Of a stretch of DNA of 64,000 bases, positions 1 to 7,874 are shown in pieces. Within the stretch, counting starts at the first letter, position 1; each line of letters starts with the position of its first letter. The stretch is taken from positions 1-64,000 of the forward strand of contig CAMVAP010000006.1 of NCBI GenBank assembly GCA_947165485.1, given 5' to 3'. The stretch comes from an uncultured Prevotellaceae bacterium (GTDB lineage Bacteria > Bacteroidota > Bacteroidia > Bacteroidales > Muribaculaceae). Made by a program: the position numbers and the translations under genes. The notes under the pieces were generated by a model. The model did no database searches. It was not told where the DNA came from and saw only the letters and a list, made by a program, of their open reading frames with translations.

Positions 1-26
1 TTGTTTGAAAATTTTATTTATTAACC

Positions 27-46
27 GTCCACAATTTTTAGTGGAC
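27..46 (+). promoter_or_regulatory. Small inverted repeat upstream of the response regulator
   Basis: GTCCAC (27-32) and GTGGAC (41-46) form a perfect 6-bp inverted repeat with an 8-nt A/T-rich spacer, ending 24 bp before the preferred start of the rprY-like gene. It could be an operator or a 5'-leader hairpin. It is short enough to be chance. Confidence 0.3.
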
Positions 47-70
47 AGCAATGAAAAAAAGAAGACAATT

Positions 71-781
71 ATGGAAGACAAACTGAGAATTCTTTTATGC
101 GAAGATGACGAGAATCTGGGCACCCTCACCCGTGAGTACCTGGAGGACAAGGGCTATAAAGCCGAATTGTTTGCCGACGGTGAAGCCGGTTACAAGGCTT
201 TCCTCAAGGGCAAGTATGACATCTGCCTGCTCGACGTGATGATGCCCAAGAAGGACGGTTATCAACTCGCACAGGAGATACGCGCCGTCAACAGCGATGT
301 GCCCATCATCTTCCTCACCGCCAAGGCCTTGAAGGAGGACATCCTGGAAGGGTTCAAGATCGGTGCCGACGACTACATCACCAAGCCCTTCTCGATGGAG
401 GAGCTGGTGCTGCGCATTGAGGCCATCCTGCGCCGCGTCAAGGGCAAGAAGGGCAAGGAAGTGACCGTTTACAAGATTGGCAAGTTCACCTTCGACACCC
501 AGCGCCAGGTGCTCTTCACCGACGACCGCAGCGACAACCTCACCACCAAGGAGAGCGAGCTGCTGAGCCTGCTGTGTGCCCACATGAACGAGATTCTGGA
601 GCGCAACTTTGCCCTCAAGACCATCTGGATTGACGACAACTACTTCAATGCCCGCTCGATGGACGTTTACATCACCAAGCTGCGCAAGAAGCTCAAGGAT
701 GACCCCAACATCGAGATCATCAACATCCACGGCAAGGGCTACAAGCTCATCGCCCCGGAGGCTGATAACGAGCCCAAGTAA
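71..781 (+). CDS. rprY: OmpR/PhoB-family response regulator, RprY type
   Basis: Two-component response regulator of 236 aa. The receiver domain (about 5-120) shows the acidic pair D12/D13, phospho-acceptor D55 (LLDVMMPKKDG), T83 and K105 (ITKPF). A winged-helix DNA-binding domain follows (about 130-230; FNARSMDVYITKLRKKL). Sequence and length resemble Bacteroides RprY, whose partner RprX is a membrane histidine kinase; the kinase is not in the window and may lie to the left. A TTG start at 5 would add 22 residues not typical of receiver domains, so the ATG at 71 is preferred. I infer cytoplasmic transcription control; target genes cannot be read from here. Confidence 0.88.
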   Translation: MEDKLRILLCEDDENLGTLTREYLEDKGYKAELFADGEAGYKAFLKGKYDICLLDVMMPKKDGYQLAQEIRAVNSDVPIIFLTAKALKEDILEGFKIGADDYITKPFSMEELVLRIEAILRRVKGKKGKEVTVYKIGKFTFDTQRQVLFTDDRSDNLTTKESELLSLLCAHMNEILERNFALKTIWIDDNYFNARSMDVYITKLRKKLKDDPNIEIINIHGKGYKLIAPEADNEPK

Positions 782-830
782 CCCCCACCCTTGCCACACG
801 AGCCGTTATCGCTCAGGCACTTTCAACACC

Positions 831-885
831 GGCATCGGGCCAACGCCAGCGAGACCCCAGGGTCCCCGCCCGTTGGCCCGATGCC
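831..885 (+). terminator. 15-bp perfect hairpin after the rprY-like gene
   Basis: Positions 831-845 and 871-885 are perfectly complementary (GGCATCGGGCCAACG against its reverse complement) around a 25-nt loop. It sits 50 bp after the stop of the rprY-like gene. No T-run follows, so it may be a factor-assisted terminator, an mRNA-protecting hairpin or a REP-like unit. Confidence 0.55.
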
Positions 886-962
886 AGCATTATGGCAGGG
901 GGTAATATTGTCCTAAATTGCGTTAAATCTCATTGAATCTACCGTCGATGTTGCCTAGCCAC

Positions 963-993
963 TTGCAACATTTTGCCAAAATCTGTACCTTTG
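963..993 (+). promoter_or_regulatory. Bacteroidetes-type promoter for the plsC-like gene
   Basis: TTG at 963-965 (-33 element) and TACCTTTG at 986-993 (-7 element TAnnTTTG) are separated by 20 bp, 28 bp before the ATG at 1021. This matches the known Bacteroidetes sigma-ABfr consensus. Confidence 0.7.
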
Positions 994-1020
994 CCATCAA
1001 ATAAACGCAATTGACAGGAA

Positions 1021-1743
1021 ATGATTTATCTTTATCGCATATACCAGTGGTGCATTGCATCCCCCATCATGCTAGTACTCAGCATCATCACGGCACTCAT
1101 CACCATTATAGGGACACTCTTCAATCAGGATTATTGGGGATATTTCCCCGCCAAGTGGTGGGCAAGGGCTTGGTGCTTTTTTCATCTGGTCAAGGTGCGC
1201 GTTGTGGGGCGTGAGCTCATCGACCACGAGACCAGCTATGTGTTTGTCGCCAATCATCAGGGAGCCTATGACATCTTCTCGATCTACGGCTTCCTCGGCC
1301 ACAACTTCAAGTGGATGATGCGCAAGGGCATCACCAACATCCCCTTGATTGGCACCGCTTGCCGCATGGCAGGCCACATCCTTGTGGATACCCACTCGGC
1401 CCAGGGCCTGCGCGACACCATGGCCGCGGCCAAGAAGAAACTCCACAGCGGCATGTCGATCGTCGTCTTTCCCGAGGGGCGCCGCACCGACACCGGACTC
1501 ATGGGACCCTTCAAGAACGGGGGCTTCAAGCTAGCCCTGGAGTTTGGGCTTCCCGTCGTCCCCATCACCATCGACGGCAGCTACAAGGTGATGCCTCGCA
1601 GCACCTTCAACGTCACCCCCGGGACCATCACGCTCACCTTCCACACGCCACTCCAGCACCAGGGCGGCAACGACATTGCCCAGGTGAGCCACCAGTGCCG
1701 CGAGATCATCCAGCAGGACCTCCCCGCCGACATGCGCGACTAA
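1021..1743 (+). CDS. plsC: 1-acyl-sn-glycerol-3-phosphate acyltransferase (PlsC family)
   Basis: Membrane-associated acyltransferase of 240 aa that would acylate lysophosphatidic acid to phosphatidic acid in phospholipid synthesis. An N-terminal hydrophobic segment (about 12-34) is followed by the family's HX4D catalytic motif at H79-D84 (NHQGAYD) and the substrate motif FPEGRRT near residue 150. Length is normal for the family. It is transcribed alone from the promoter at 963-993, and the next gene is convergent. Family assignment is firm; the exact acyl donor and lyso-lipid are inferred, and Bacteroidetes often have paralogues acting on other lysolipids. Confidence 0.9.
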   Translation: MIYLYRIYQWCIASPIMLVLSIITALITIIGTLFNQDYWGYFPAKWWARAWCFFHLVKVRVVGRELIDHETSYVFVANHQGAYDIFSIYGFLGHNFKWMMRKGITNIPLIGTACRMAGHILVDTHSAQGLRDTMAAAKKKLHSGMSIVVFPEGRRTDTGLMGPFKNGGFKLALEFGLPVVPITIDGSYKVMPRSTFNVTPGTITLTFHTPLQHQGGNDIAQVSHQCREIIQQDLPADMRD

Positions 1744-1765
1744 GATACAGCTTCATAACTGATAA

Positions 1766-2593
1766 TTATTCTATCGGGATTTGGATAATTGAGAGCCATT
1801 TTTCGGGGTCTTCCTGATTCCATGCACCATCAACGTAGCATGTGCGAGGATGACCGGCGATTTTGTAGCCCTGCTCCTCCAAATAACAGAAGGCTTCGGT
1901 ATAGGACTCATAGAAACGCTCATAGGGACCGATATGTTTCATGCAGAGCGCCTTAGGTATAGCTGGCAGGCGTTTAAACTGGATGATATCGCTGCTGATG
2001 CCCATTTCATCGACCTGTTCGCAATACTCGATGTCGATATCTGTCGGTTTGTATTCCTTGTTGTGCTCGATGGTGAAACAGTAACCCGGAGGCGAGCACT
2101 TGCAGCCCAGGCGTTGCATCTCGGGAGCAATCTTATTGACACACAAGGGTCCCAGGGCAGCGTAATCAGGGATTTGTTCACGATGACTTGCCACAATGAT
2201 CTCTGGCAATGACTGAATGCTGAATTTTTCCATTGTCTTCATTTCTTTGCGAGAGTTCCTCCAGTCGAACAGTCGTTCACGACGGGCCATCAGTTGCTGC
2301 AACCGCGCTTCCGTTTCCTTGATCTTGGTGTCAAGTTGGCGGATGCTGGGGGTATGCGAATCGTCTTGGTACAATTCCTTAATCTCGTCCAGCGTGAATC
2401 CGAGCCGTTGCAGATCGCGGATGGCTTGCAGTCTCTGCATCTGGTCGATGCTGTAGTAGCGATATCCCGTCCACTCGTCCACCTCGTCAGGCAGGAGTAA
2501 TTCCTTCTGCTCATAGTGACGCAAAGTCTTTACAGTGACCTGCATCAGCTTTGAGAACTCTCCGATTTTTAATTTTGTTTTCTTACTCATCAT
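1766..2593 (-). CDS. MerR-family regulator with GyrI-like effector-binding domain
   Basis: One-component regulator of 275 aa. The N-terminus is a MerR winged helix (FSKLMQVTVKTLRHYEQ, then GYRYYS) with a coiled-coil dimerisation segment (about 75-115). The C-terminal half (about 120-275) resembles the GyrI-like/AraC-effector domain of BmrR-type regulators (HIGPYERFYESY). Such proteins bind small hydrophobic or cationic compounds and often activate detoxification genes. ATG codons at 2593 and 2590 are both possible. A minus-strand promoter lies at 2619-2626. The neighbouring minus-strand acetyltransferases are plausible targets, but that is inference from context. Confidence 0.85.
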   Translation of the reverse strand: MMSKKTKLKIGEFSKLMQVTVKTLRHYEQKELLLPDEVDEWTGYRYYSIDQMQRLQAIRDLQRLGFTLDEIKELYQDDSHTPSIRQLDTKIKETEARLQQLMARRERLFDWRNSRKEMKTMEKFSIQSLPEIIVASHREQIPDYAALGPLCVNKIAPEMQRLGCKCSPPGYCFTIEHNKEYKPTDIDIEYCEQVDEMGISSDIIQFKRLPAIPKALCMKHIGPYERFYESYTEAFCYLEEQGYKIAGHPRTCYVDGAWNQEDPEKWLSIIQIPIE

Positions 2594-2618
2594 CGTACGA
2601 CATTTTGCTAAGCGACCA

Positions 2619-2626
2619 CAAAAGTA
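2619..2626 (-). promoter_or_regulatory. -7 element for the MerR/GyrI regulator
   Basis: The plus-strand CAAAAGTA reads TACTTTTG on the minus strand, matching TAnnTTTG. It lies 26 bp before the start at 2593. Confidence 0.55.
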
Positions 2627-2696
2627 TGGTATGCCCTAAGGGACGAGTCAAGTATCAACAATGGGTTTAACACAAGTTTAACAGTTGTCTAATTCT

Positions 2697-2789
2697 TCAT
2701 TCGCTGCTGCGCATCCTTGCCTGCTCCGGTGCCCATGCCGTCAAGCAGGCGGCACATGCCACAATGCCTATGCACAAACAACGTTTCAT
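2697..2789 (-). CDS. Possible 30-aa cysteine-rich small protein overlapping the GNAT stop
   Basis: A 30-codon minus-strand frame whose ATG (2787-2789) overlaps the TGA of the GNAT-zinc ribbon gene (2786-2788) as ATGA, the usual sign of translational coupling. The product begins MKRCLCIG, has four Cys (4, 6, 12, 15) in a hydrophobic stretch, and ends polar, so it looks like a tiny membrane or secreted peptide. I recognise no family. The coupling is the only real support; the frame is short and could be chance. Confidence 0.35.
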   Translation of the reverse strand: MKRCLCIGIVACAACLTAWAPEQARMRSSE

Positions 2790-3676
2790 TTTCTCCACCG
2801 TTTCAGCATGGGAAAGAAGCCTTGCATCATCTGGACGTATTCATCCCTAGTCATTGGCTTAGGCATCTGCTTGTTGACCTCGTCAATAAACTGGGCGCAG
2901 TGCTCAATCATCTCGTCCATCGTGCAGTCCTGCAGGAACTTGCCGTCCTTGTAACAGTACTGGCAGTAATCAAAGTTCATGCTCCCGTCAGCATTCGTGC
3001 CGCAATCCTCATTCTTAGCGAGTGGCATGCCACAACTCTGGCAGAACTGAGGAAGCTGGCCTGGCAGCAAGGCTTTCCTCTTGCTGGGGAATGTGGCATC
3101 GTAGGCCTCAAAAGCCTCTGGATTCTTATCGGCTACGAAATAGCCCTTGGGCGGACAATAAGTCGCCTCGATGATGCCGCTGTTTTTCAGCCAGCCGGGG
3201 ATGAGCTCCTGAGCGAGGAAATAAGGCACCACGGCATCGCGCGGCTCGGCATGGTAATGGATGCCCAGCTTGCAGGCCAGGTCGAAGCCCGCATGGCGAT
3301 AGAAGTCGATGTTGCCCTCCATACACAAGAAACCGATGCCCATTTCACGGGCCTTTTCCAGCGCATAATTCAGCAACTTAAGGCCGTAGCCCTTGCGCTT
3401 GTAGTCGGGATGGATGCTGATGGGGCCAAATGTCCATGACGAACGGCGCGTGCCGTCGTCGAGGACAAGTTCGGCCTTGGAAAACATGATGTGGCCCATG
3501 ATGCGTCCGTCCTCCTCCATCACAAGGTCCAGCTCGGGGACAAAGTCGGGATTGCTGCGGTACTGGTTGAGCACGTAATGCTCGGTGCAGCCAGGACGAT
3601 AGACATTCCAGAAAGCCTCACGGGTGAGGTTCTCCACCTCACGGTAATCACCAGGTTGTTCTAATCTGATATTCAT
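2786..3676 (-). CDS. GNAT acetyltransferase fused to a C-terminal zinc ribbon
   Basis: A 296-aa two-domain protein. Residues 1 to about 160 form a GNAT N-acetyltransferase fold with an acetyl-CoA loop-like segment (DYKRKGYGLKLL). The C-terminal part (about 215-290) is a putative zinc ribbon with paired cysteines (CQSCGMPL, CGTNADGS, CQYCYKDG), as in the zf-ribbon_2 family. The substrate is unknown. The start at 3676 (MNIRLEQ) is preferred over 3694 because an AAGGG stretch precedes it and GNAT proteins begin there. A minus-strand promoter (3731-3738) drives it, and a possible 30-aa coupled frame follows. Confidence 0.82.
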   Translation of the reverse strand: MNIRLEQPGDYREVENLTREAFWNVYRPGCTEHYVLNQYRSNPDFVPELDLVMEEDGRIMGHIMFSKAELVLDDGTRRSSWTFGPISIHPDYKRKGYGLKLLNYALEKAREMGIGFLCMEGNIDFYRHAGFDLACKLGIHYHAEPRDAVVPYFLAQELIPGWLKNSGIIEATYCPPKGYFVADKNPEAFEAYDATFPSKRKALLPGQLPQFCQSCGMPLAKNEDCGTNADGSMNFDYCQYCYKDGKFLQDCTMDEMIEHCAQFIDEVNKQMPKPMTRDEYVQMMQGFFPMLKRWRK

Positions 3677-3730
3677 AATGAAACCCTTAACCATTTTGGT
3701 ATTTCTATATTCTTTTTTAGTTTACTGCAG

Positions 3731-3738
3731 CAAAGTTA
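3731..3738 (-). promoter_or_regulatory. -7 element for the GNAT-zinc ribbon gene
   Basis: The plus-strand CAAAGTTA reads TAACTTTG on the minus strand (TAnnTTTG), 55 bp before the ATG at 3676. It separates this gene from the CAT-like gene upstream. Confidence 0.6.
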
Positions 3739-3778
3739 CTGATAGTTGCAGAAACATCCAAACAGCTTGTGGTGCCTG

Positions 3779-4396
3779 TTATATGCTTTTAATGACCTTT
3801 TGCAGTTCTTCTAAAAAACGTGCGGCATGACCGCCGTCCATCTGTGCATGATGGAACTGGAACGAGATGGGAAGGATGACTTTTAGCCACTTCTTGCGAT
3901 AACGGCCCCACATCACCATCGGATTGCAGAACTGATCGGAGTACTGGTTGACGATGCTATCAAGCTCTGTGCCAGTCACTGCCGATGTGCCGACAATCAC
4001 GGCTTCATCGTCCAGAATGTCTCGACAGGTTTGGCAGATGGTCTTTGTCAGATGCAGGTAATTGGCATTAAACTGCTCTAGATCGCCGGTAACGGCAATG
4101 TCGCAAAAGCTGAGTCCGCCCATAACATTGTCAACTATTACGTTAATGGCCATACGATCGTATTTGTACAGTTTCCCGTTCTGGGGCAACAAGTAAAACT
4201 CCTCTATCCGTGATGCAGCATTGCCGATGCACCAGCACAGGAGCATGTTGAACTTCAGCCCGCGCCGCCGACTTACCTTATACAGCCGGGTCACGTCTAA
4301 TGTTTTGGTGAGTGTCACCATCGGCATGGGCGATTTCATCCACAACCCGAATGCCACCGCACGATTGGTGTCCTCTGGATTGATTTCCTGTTTCAT
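3779..4396 (-). CDS. Chloramphenicol acetyltransferase-like (CAT fold) O-acetyltransferase
   Basis: A 205-aa protein with the CAT catalytic motif HHxxxDG at residues 182-188 (HHAQMDG; second His catalytic) close to the C-terminus, as in CatA trimers. It is slightly shorter than classical CatA (about 215-220 aa). The motif is intact, so acetyl transfer from acetyl-CoA to a small hydroxyl substrate is likely. Chromosomal CAT-like proteins of Bacteroidetes do not all confer chloramphenicol resistance, and I cannot tell from sequence whether this one does. Its start overlaps the stop of the upstream lipoprotein by 4 bp (4393-4396), so the two are co-translated. Confidence 0.82.
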   Translation of the reverse strand: MKQEINPEDTNRAVAFGLWMKSPMPMVTLTKTLDVTRLYKVSRRRGLKFNMLLCWCIGNAASRIEEFYLLPQNGKLYKYDRMAINVIVDNVMGGLSFCDIAVTGDLEQFNANYLHLTKTICQTCRDILDDEAVIVGTSAVTGTELDSIVNQYSDQFCNPMVMWGRYRKKWLKVILPISFQFHHAQMDGGHAARFLEELQKVIKSI

Positions 4397-4713
4397 CTAT
4401 TGCGTCGATGAGGTGGAAATTCCTTGACTGTATTATAGGCAACCACCTTGCCGTCGTTGTCAAAGGTGACGACAAACAGCATCTCCTCGGCATCAATCAC
4501 CTCGCCAACCACCTTGCGGTAGCCCCACTGCTCACCTGTCTCGTCGGCATTCTTGAACAAGGGTTTCCCAAGCAGGTGCTGGATGTCACTTTTGTTCATG
4601 CCCATTTCCACTTTGTTGATCTTAGTGGTATCACGCGTAGCGATACAACTGTCTAAGCCTAGGTTTATCACGAGAACAAGCATCACCGCGACAAGGATTT
4701 CTTTCATTTTCAT
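4393..4713 (-). CDS. Small BamE/SmpA-like lipoprotein
   Basis: A 106-aa exported lipoprotein. A hydrophobic signal segment ends in LDSC (lipobox, Cys about 23). The mature part carries the SmpA/BamE-type motif GMNKSDIQHLLGKP followed by a short beta-rich domain, the layout of small outer-membrane-assembly or DUF3862-like lipoproteins. Family membership rests on this motif only. Its stop overlaps the CAT-like start by 4 bp, an odd partnership between a periplasmic lipoprotein and a cytoplasmic acetyltransferase. Confidence 0.65.
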   Translation of the reverse strand: MKMKEILVAVMLVLVINLGLDSCIATRDTTKINKVEMGMNKSDIQHLLGKPLFKNADETGEQWGYRKVVGEVIDAEEMLFVVTFDNDGKVVAYNTVKEFPPHRRNR

Positions 4714-4744
4714 AATCGTCTGATTAATTATTCATAATGTTTCA

Positions 4745-7105
4745 TTACATACGTGCCTTCTGCTTCTCGCCGGCGCCGGTGCCGCGGTACTTGCTGCCTG
4801 CACTGTTGAACTTCCAGGTGAGGTCAAGTAAGAACGTGCGGCGGGCAGGATTGCTGGTGGTCAACTCGCGCGGGCCGAAGATGGTGGCCCCAGCCTTGCT
4901 GGTGTTGAGAAGGTCCATGCAGCGCGCGTCGACAGTCAGTGAGCCCATGCGATGCAGGCTGATGTCCTTCTGCACTCCGATGCCGCTATAGAACCTGCTC
5001 TTGGTGATGCGGAAGTTGTCGTAGTCACCACGCGATGTCACTTGCATCATGGCATTCAGGCGCCAGGCGTGCGGCAGCTCGATGTCGTTGTTCCACGTCA
5101 AGCCCACATACGGGTGGTTCAGCGTGAGGATGGAACCGTCGATAGTCGGCGTCTTGTAGTTCTGGAAAATGGCAATCGCCGTCCATGTGGGATGCCAGCA
5201 GCCAAACACGGGCCTCAGCGACGGCATGATGGTCAGTCGGTTATAGCTCTCCTTACTGTTAATGGGATGCACGAGGCTGATGAGCGGATCCTCTGACCCG
5301 GGATAAGGCTCGGTGGACATCGTCTCGGAGTCCTTGATGCGTGCGTAGTTCAGCGTCAGGTTCATCCACTGGTAGGCGGCATTGAAGACCAGGCTGTGGG
5401 TGTAGGTGGGCTTCAGGTAGGGATTGCCGCTCTGATAGCTGTAACGGTTGATATAGACGGTCGAGCTGGTGAGGCTGCTGTAGGCGGGGCGCTGGATGTC
5501 GCGGCGGTAGGACAGCGACAGCTGCACCTTGCCGACGGGAGCCGACACCACAAACGTGGGGAACCAGTCGCCATAGTCACGGCACACCTCATCTTCACGC
5601 TCATTGAAGTTGTAGTAGTCATTCTTCAGATGTTCGTAGCGCAGGCCCACCTGGGCGAATACCAGGCCAAAGCGTCGGCCAAACTCCACAAAGGCTGCCG
5701 TTGACGACTCGTTAATCTCGGTGTCGGTGGCCTTGACGGGAACACTTGCCGTTGCCGAGAACGAGTAGGCATCGGTGCGGTGGTTGTGGGAGTATTCACC
5801 GCCCGCCGACAGGTTGCCCTGCCAAACGGGGTAACTCAGGATGAGCTTCGAGGCCCAGAAGTTGTTGCGGCTGCTGGTGTTGCTCTCGATGCTGCGGCTG
5901 ACGGTGACACCGTCCAGGACGGTTGCCTCGCTAGTGCTGCCCGGCGTCTCGGTGCGGTCAAACAGGCCGTCCACGTTGAGGTCAATGCCCAGGGAACCCA
6001 CCTTGCCGTTGTAATAGGCATTGAAAATGTGCTTCCTGAAACGGTCGTGCTGCTCGACGTCGCTCACTGAGCGCTCGGTGAAGACGCCATTCACATAGCT
6101 ATCGGTGATGAACTGGTCATGGAAATCGGCGCCGGGATGGCGGTCATACTTGTAAAAAGCACCCATGCTGTGGTTGTCGTTGAACATATAGTTGATCTGC
6201 AGTTGGGGCGACAAGCCCTTCCAGATGTTCTTGCCCTCCTGCGTGACAAGGCCCTCGACCCGGTCAGGGCCCACAAAATAAGACAACTGGTTTTCCTGCA
6301 GCATCTTGGCGTGACCATATCGGCCTGCCCAGAACGAGGCAGTGATATCCAGTCCGCCCGTGCGGTAGTTCACATCCAGGTTGTTGGTAATCGTGTGACC
6401 ATACTGGTATAAGGCCATCACGTTATCCTGGAAGCTAAAGCCATCGCCCTGCGCCTTCTTGAGCGTGATGCGCACGACGGCCTTGGTCGAGGCGGCATAG
6501 CGGGCGCCCGGATTCTGTATAACATCGATATGCTGGATCTGGTCAGAGCGCAGGCGGGACAGTTCGCTCATGTCCTGCACCTTGCGCCCGTTGATATACA
6601 CCTCGGCCTCACCTCGGCCCAGCACCTTGACGGCGCCGTCCCGCTCGGCCTCAAGCGACGGCACACGCGACAGTGCGTCAGCCACGGTGCCGGCCTTCTC
6701 CAGGATGGTACCCTCGACGGTTGTGCGCAAGGCTTCGCCCTTGACACGGGTCTTGGGCAACTGGCTCTTGACAACCACCTCGCCCAGCATCATCGTGGCC
6801 TCGTTCATCTTAACAATCAGCCCATCGATAGGGTTGAGAAACTGCGTCTCATAGCCGACGCTCGACACCTTCAAGAGGCCACCACCGTTGATAGTCTTGA
6901 TCTGGAAGTGCCCTTGGGCATCGGTCATTGCACCCTGCACAAATGACGAGTCGGGCAGCGAGAGCAGCACCACGTTTACAAAGGGCATGGGATCGCCTTT
7001 CTCGTCAAGCACTGTGCCAGTCACATCCGGCACCTTAGCTACAGCCGACACGGTCATCAATGTTACAGCTATTGTAACTGCTAATCTATAATACATCTTG
7101 TACAT
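4745..7105 (-). CDS. TonB-dependent-receptor-like outer-membrane beta-barrel protein
   Basis: A 786-aa outer-membrane protein. A signal peptide is followed by a carboxypeptidase-regulatory-like beta-sandwich (about 25-110; TGTVLDEKGDPMPFVNV), a plug domain (about 125-215; DALSRVPSLEAERDG, VYINGRKVQD, RYAASTKAVVRI) and a long C-terminal barrel ending in aromatic-rich strands (LDLTWKF). This is the OMP_b-brl_3 type often near regulators rather than a SusC nutrient porin; no SusD partner is present. Start set at 7105 (MYKMYY), since a start at 7132 would place charged residues before the signal peptide. It follows the LiaF-like gene closely and is probably in its operon. Confidence 0.83.
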   Translation of the reverse strand: MYKMYYRLAVTIAVTLMTVSAVAKVPDVTGTVLDEKGDPMPFVNVVLLSLPDSSFVQGAMTDAQGHFQIKTINGGGLLKVSSVGYETQFLNPIDGLIVKMNEATMMLGEVVVKSQLPKTRVKGEALRTTVEGTILEKAGTVADALSRVPSLEAERDGAVKVLGRGEAEVYINGRKVQDMSELSRLRSDQIQHIDVIQNPGARYAASTKAVVRITLKKAQGDGFSFQDNVMALYQYGHTITNNLDVNYRTGGLDITASFWAGRYGHAKMLQENQLSYFVGPDRVEGLVTQEGKNIWKGLSPQLQINYMFNDNHSMGAFYKYDRHPGADFHDQFITDSYVNGVFTERSVSDVEQHDRFRKHIFNAYYNGKVGSLGIDLNVDGLFDRTETPGSTSEATVLDGVTVSRSIESNTSSRNNFWASKLILSYPVWQGNLSAGGEYSHNHRTDAYSFSATASVPVKATDTEINESSTAAFVEFGRRFGLVFAQVGLRYEHLKNDYYNFNEREDEVCRDYGDWFPTFVVSAPVGKVQLSLSYRRDIQRPAYSSLTSSTVYINRYSYQSGNPYLKPTYTHSLVFNAAYQWMNLTLNYARIKDSETMSTEPYPGSEDPLISLVHPINSKESYNRLTIMPSLRPVFGCWHPTWTAIAIFQNYKTPTIDGSILTLNHPYVGLTWNNDIELPHAWRLNAMMQVTSRGDYDNFRITKSRFYSGIGVQKDISLHRMGSLTVDARCMDLLNTSKAGATIFGPRELTTSNPARRTFLLDLTWKFNSAGSKYRGTGAGEKQKARM

Positions 7106-7132
7106 GATAAAATACTTTTTTAAAATTATCAC

Positions 7133-7678
7133 TTATTCTTTCACACTCACGCCTCCCAAAAAGTTGCTAGCGACGATATGGAGACACGGAGCACCTGAGA
7201 TGGAGCGTCCTGCAGTCTCATCACCCACACCACCAATGAAGTTGTGACTCTTCACAACGACATTAACATTGGAGGGGACAAACAGTTCGACACCGCCCAA
7301 AAAGGTGTGGACATCCATCTCCTCGTCCTCGGTGATGACTGCTTCACGCAGGTCCAGGCGCAACGCTCCGCAAAAGGCATCTAATCTCGCTCCATGGAAC
7401 GCCTCGCCCTGATAGCGGTAGGCGTCGGCACCAAACCGCACAGCGCAACTGATGCGCTTGCCGTCCTCTCCCTGAGGTACTGGACGCATGAGCCACTGAG
7501 ACGGATTCTTATTAAAACTGTAAATAACGAGTTCGGCTCCGATGTACAGCAAGAGAACGGGGCCGAAATACGCTGTCCAGGAATGTTCCCAATTCAGCTG
7601 GAAGATGCCCCACATGTCGGCCAATCTCAACAAGGCTGCCATGATGAAAATGATTCCGATAATTGTTCTGCGTGTCAT
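7133..7678 (-). CDS. LiaF-like membrane protein
   Basis: A 181-aa protein with two N-terminal hydrophobic segments (about 5-20 and 37-55) and a C-terminal beta-helical domain of the LiaF/cell-wall-active-antibiotics-response type (FCGALRLDLREA, FLGGVELFVPSNVNVVVKS, NFLGGVSV repeats). In Bacillus LiaF restrains an envelope-stress kinase; in Bacteroidetes such proteins often sit beside LytTR regulators, as here (divergent, 7875-8795). I infer a role in envelope-state sensing with that regulator. A weak minus-strand -7-like sequence (GAACTTTG) lies at 7727-7734. Downstream is the beta-barrel gene. Confidence 0.7.
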   Translation of the reverse strand: MTRRTIIGIIFIMAALLRLADMWGIFQLNWEHSWTAYFGPVLLLYIGAELVIYSFNKNPSQWLMRPVPQGEDGKRISCAVRFGADAYRYQGEAFHGARLDAFCGALRLDLREAVITEDEEMDVHTFLGGVELFVPSNVNVVVKSHNFIGGVGDETAGRSISGAPCLHIVASNFLGGVSVKE

Positions 7679-7772
7679 AGTTTGAAAACAGTTATTATTT
7701 AGCTAAAAAATGCGCTTTAAGCACTGCAAAGTTCCAACCAAACAGGCAATTCCACAAGTTTCTGGGATATTC

Positions 7773-7832
7773 TGCATGGTATTGTGACGAATGACACCTC
7801 TCAAGGGATAAAATGCATGATTGTGACGAATG
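7773..7832 (+). promoter_or_regulatory. Direct repeat upstream of the LytTR gene (candidate binding sites)
   Basis: ATTGTGACGAATG occurs exactly at 7781-7793 and 7820-7832 (start-to-start 39 bp), each preceded by TGCATG (7773 and 7814). The second copy ends 3 bp before the -33 TTG of the regulator's own promoter. LytTR domains are known to bind direct repeats, so autoregulation is a reasonable inference. Confidence 0.6.
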
Positions 7833-7835
7833 GGG

Positions 7836-7866
7836 TTGCTGGTTAATCACTTTTGCACTAACTTTG
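7836..7866 (+). promoter_or_regulatory. Promoter of the LytTR regulator, nearly leaderless
   Basis: TTG at 7836-7838 and TAACTTTG at 7859-7866 (20-bp gap). The ATG at 7875 begins only 9 bp after the -7 box, so the transcript leader would be only a few nucleotides. This also excludes the upstream start at 7830. Confidence 0.65.
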
Positions 7867-7874
7867 CAGACCCT

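Noticed and set aside
95-799. Long minus-strand open frame (234 aa) opposite the response regulator
   Set aside because: It lies wholly over a clear OmpR-type gene in GC-rich DNA; composition is Val/Gly/Ala/Leu-rich with no motif. Shadow frame.
3779-4396. Declaring a chloramphenicol-resistance gene
   Set aside because: The CAT motif is intact, but chromosomal CAT-like enzymes in this phylum have varied substrates and no mobile context is visible.
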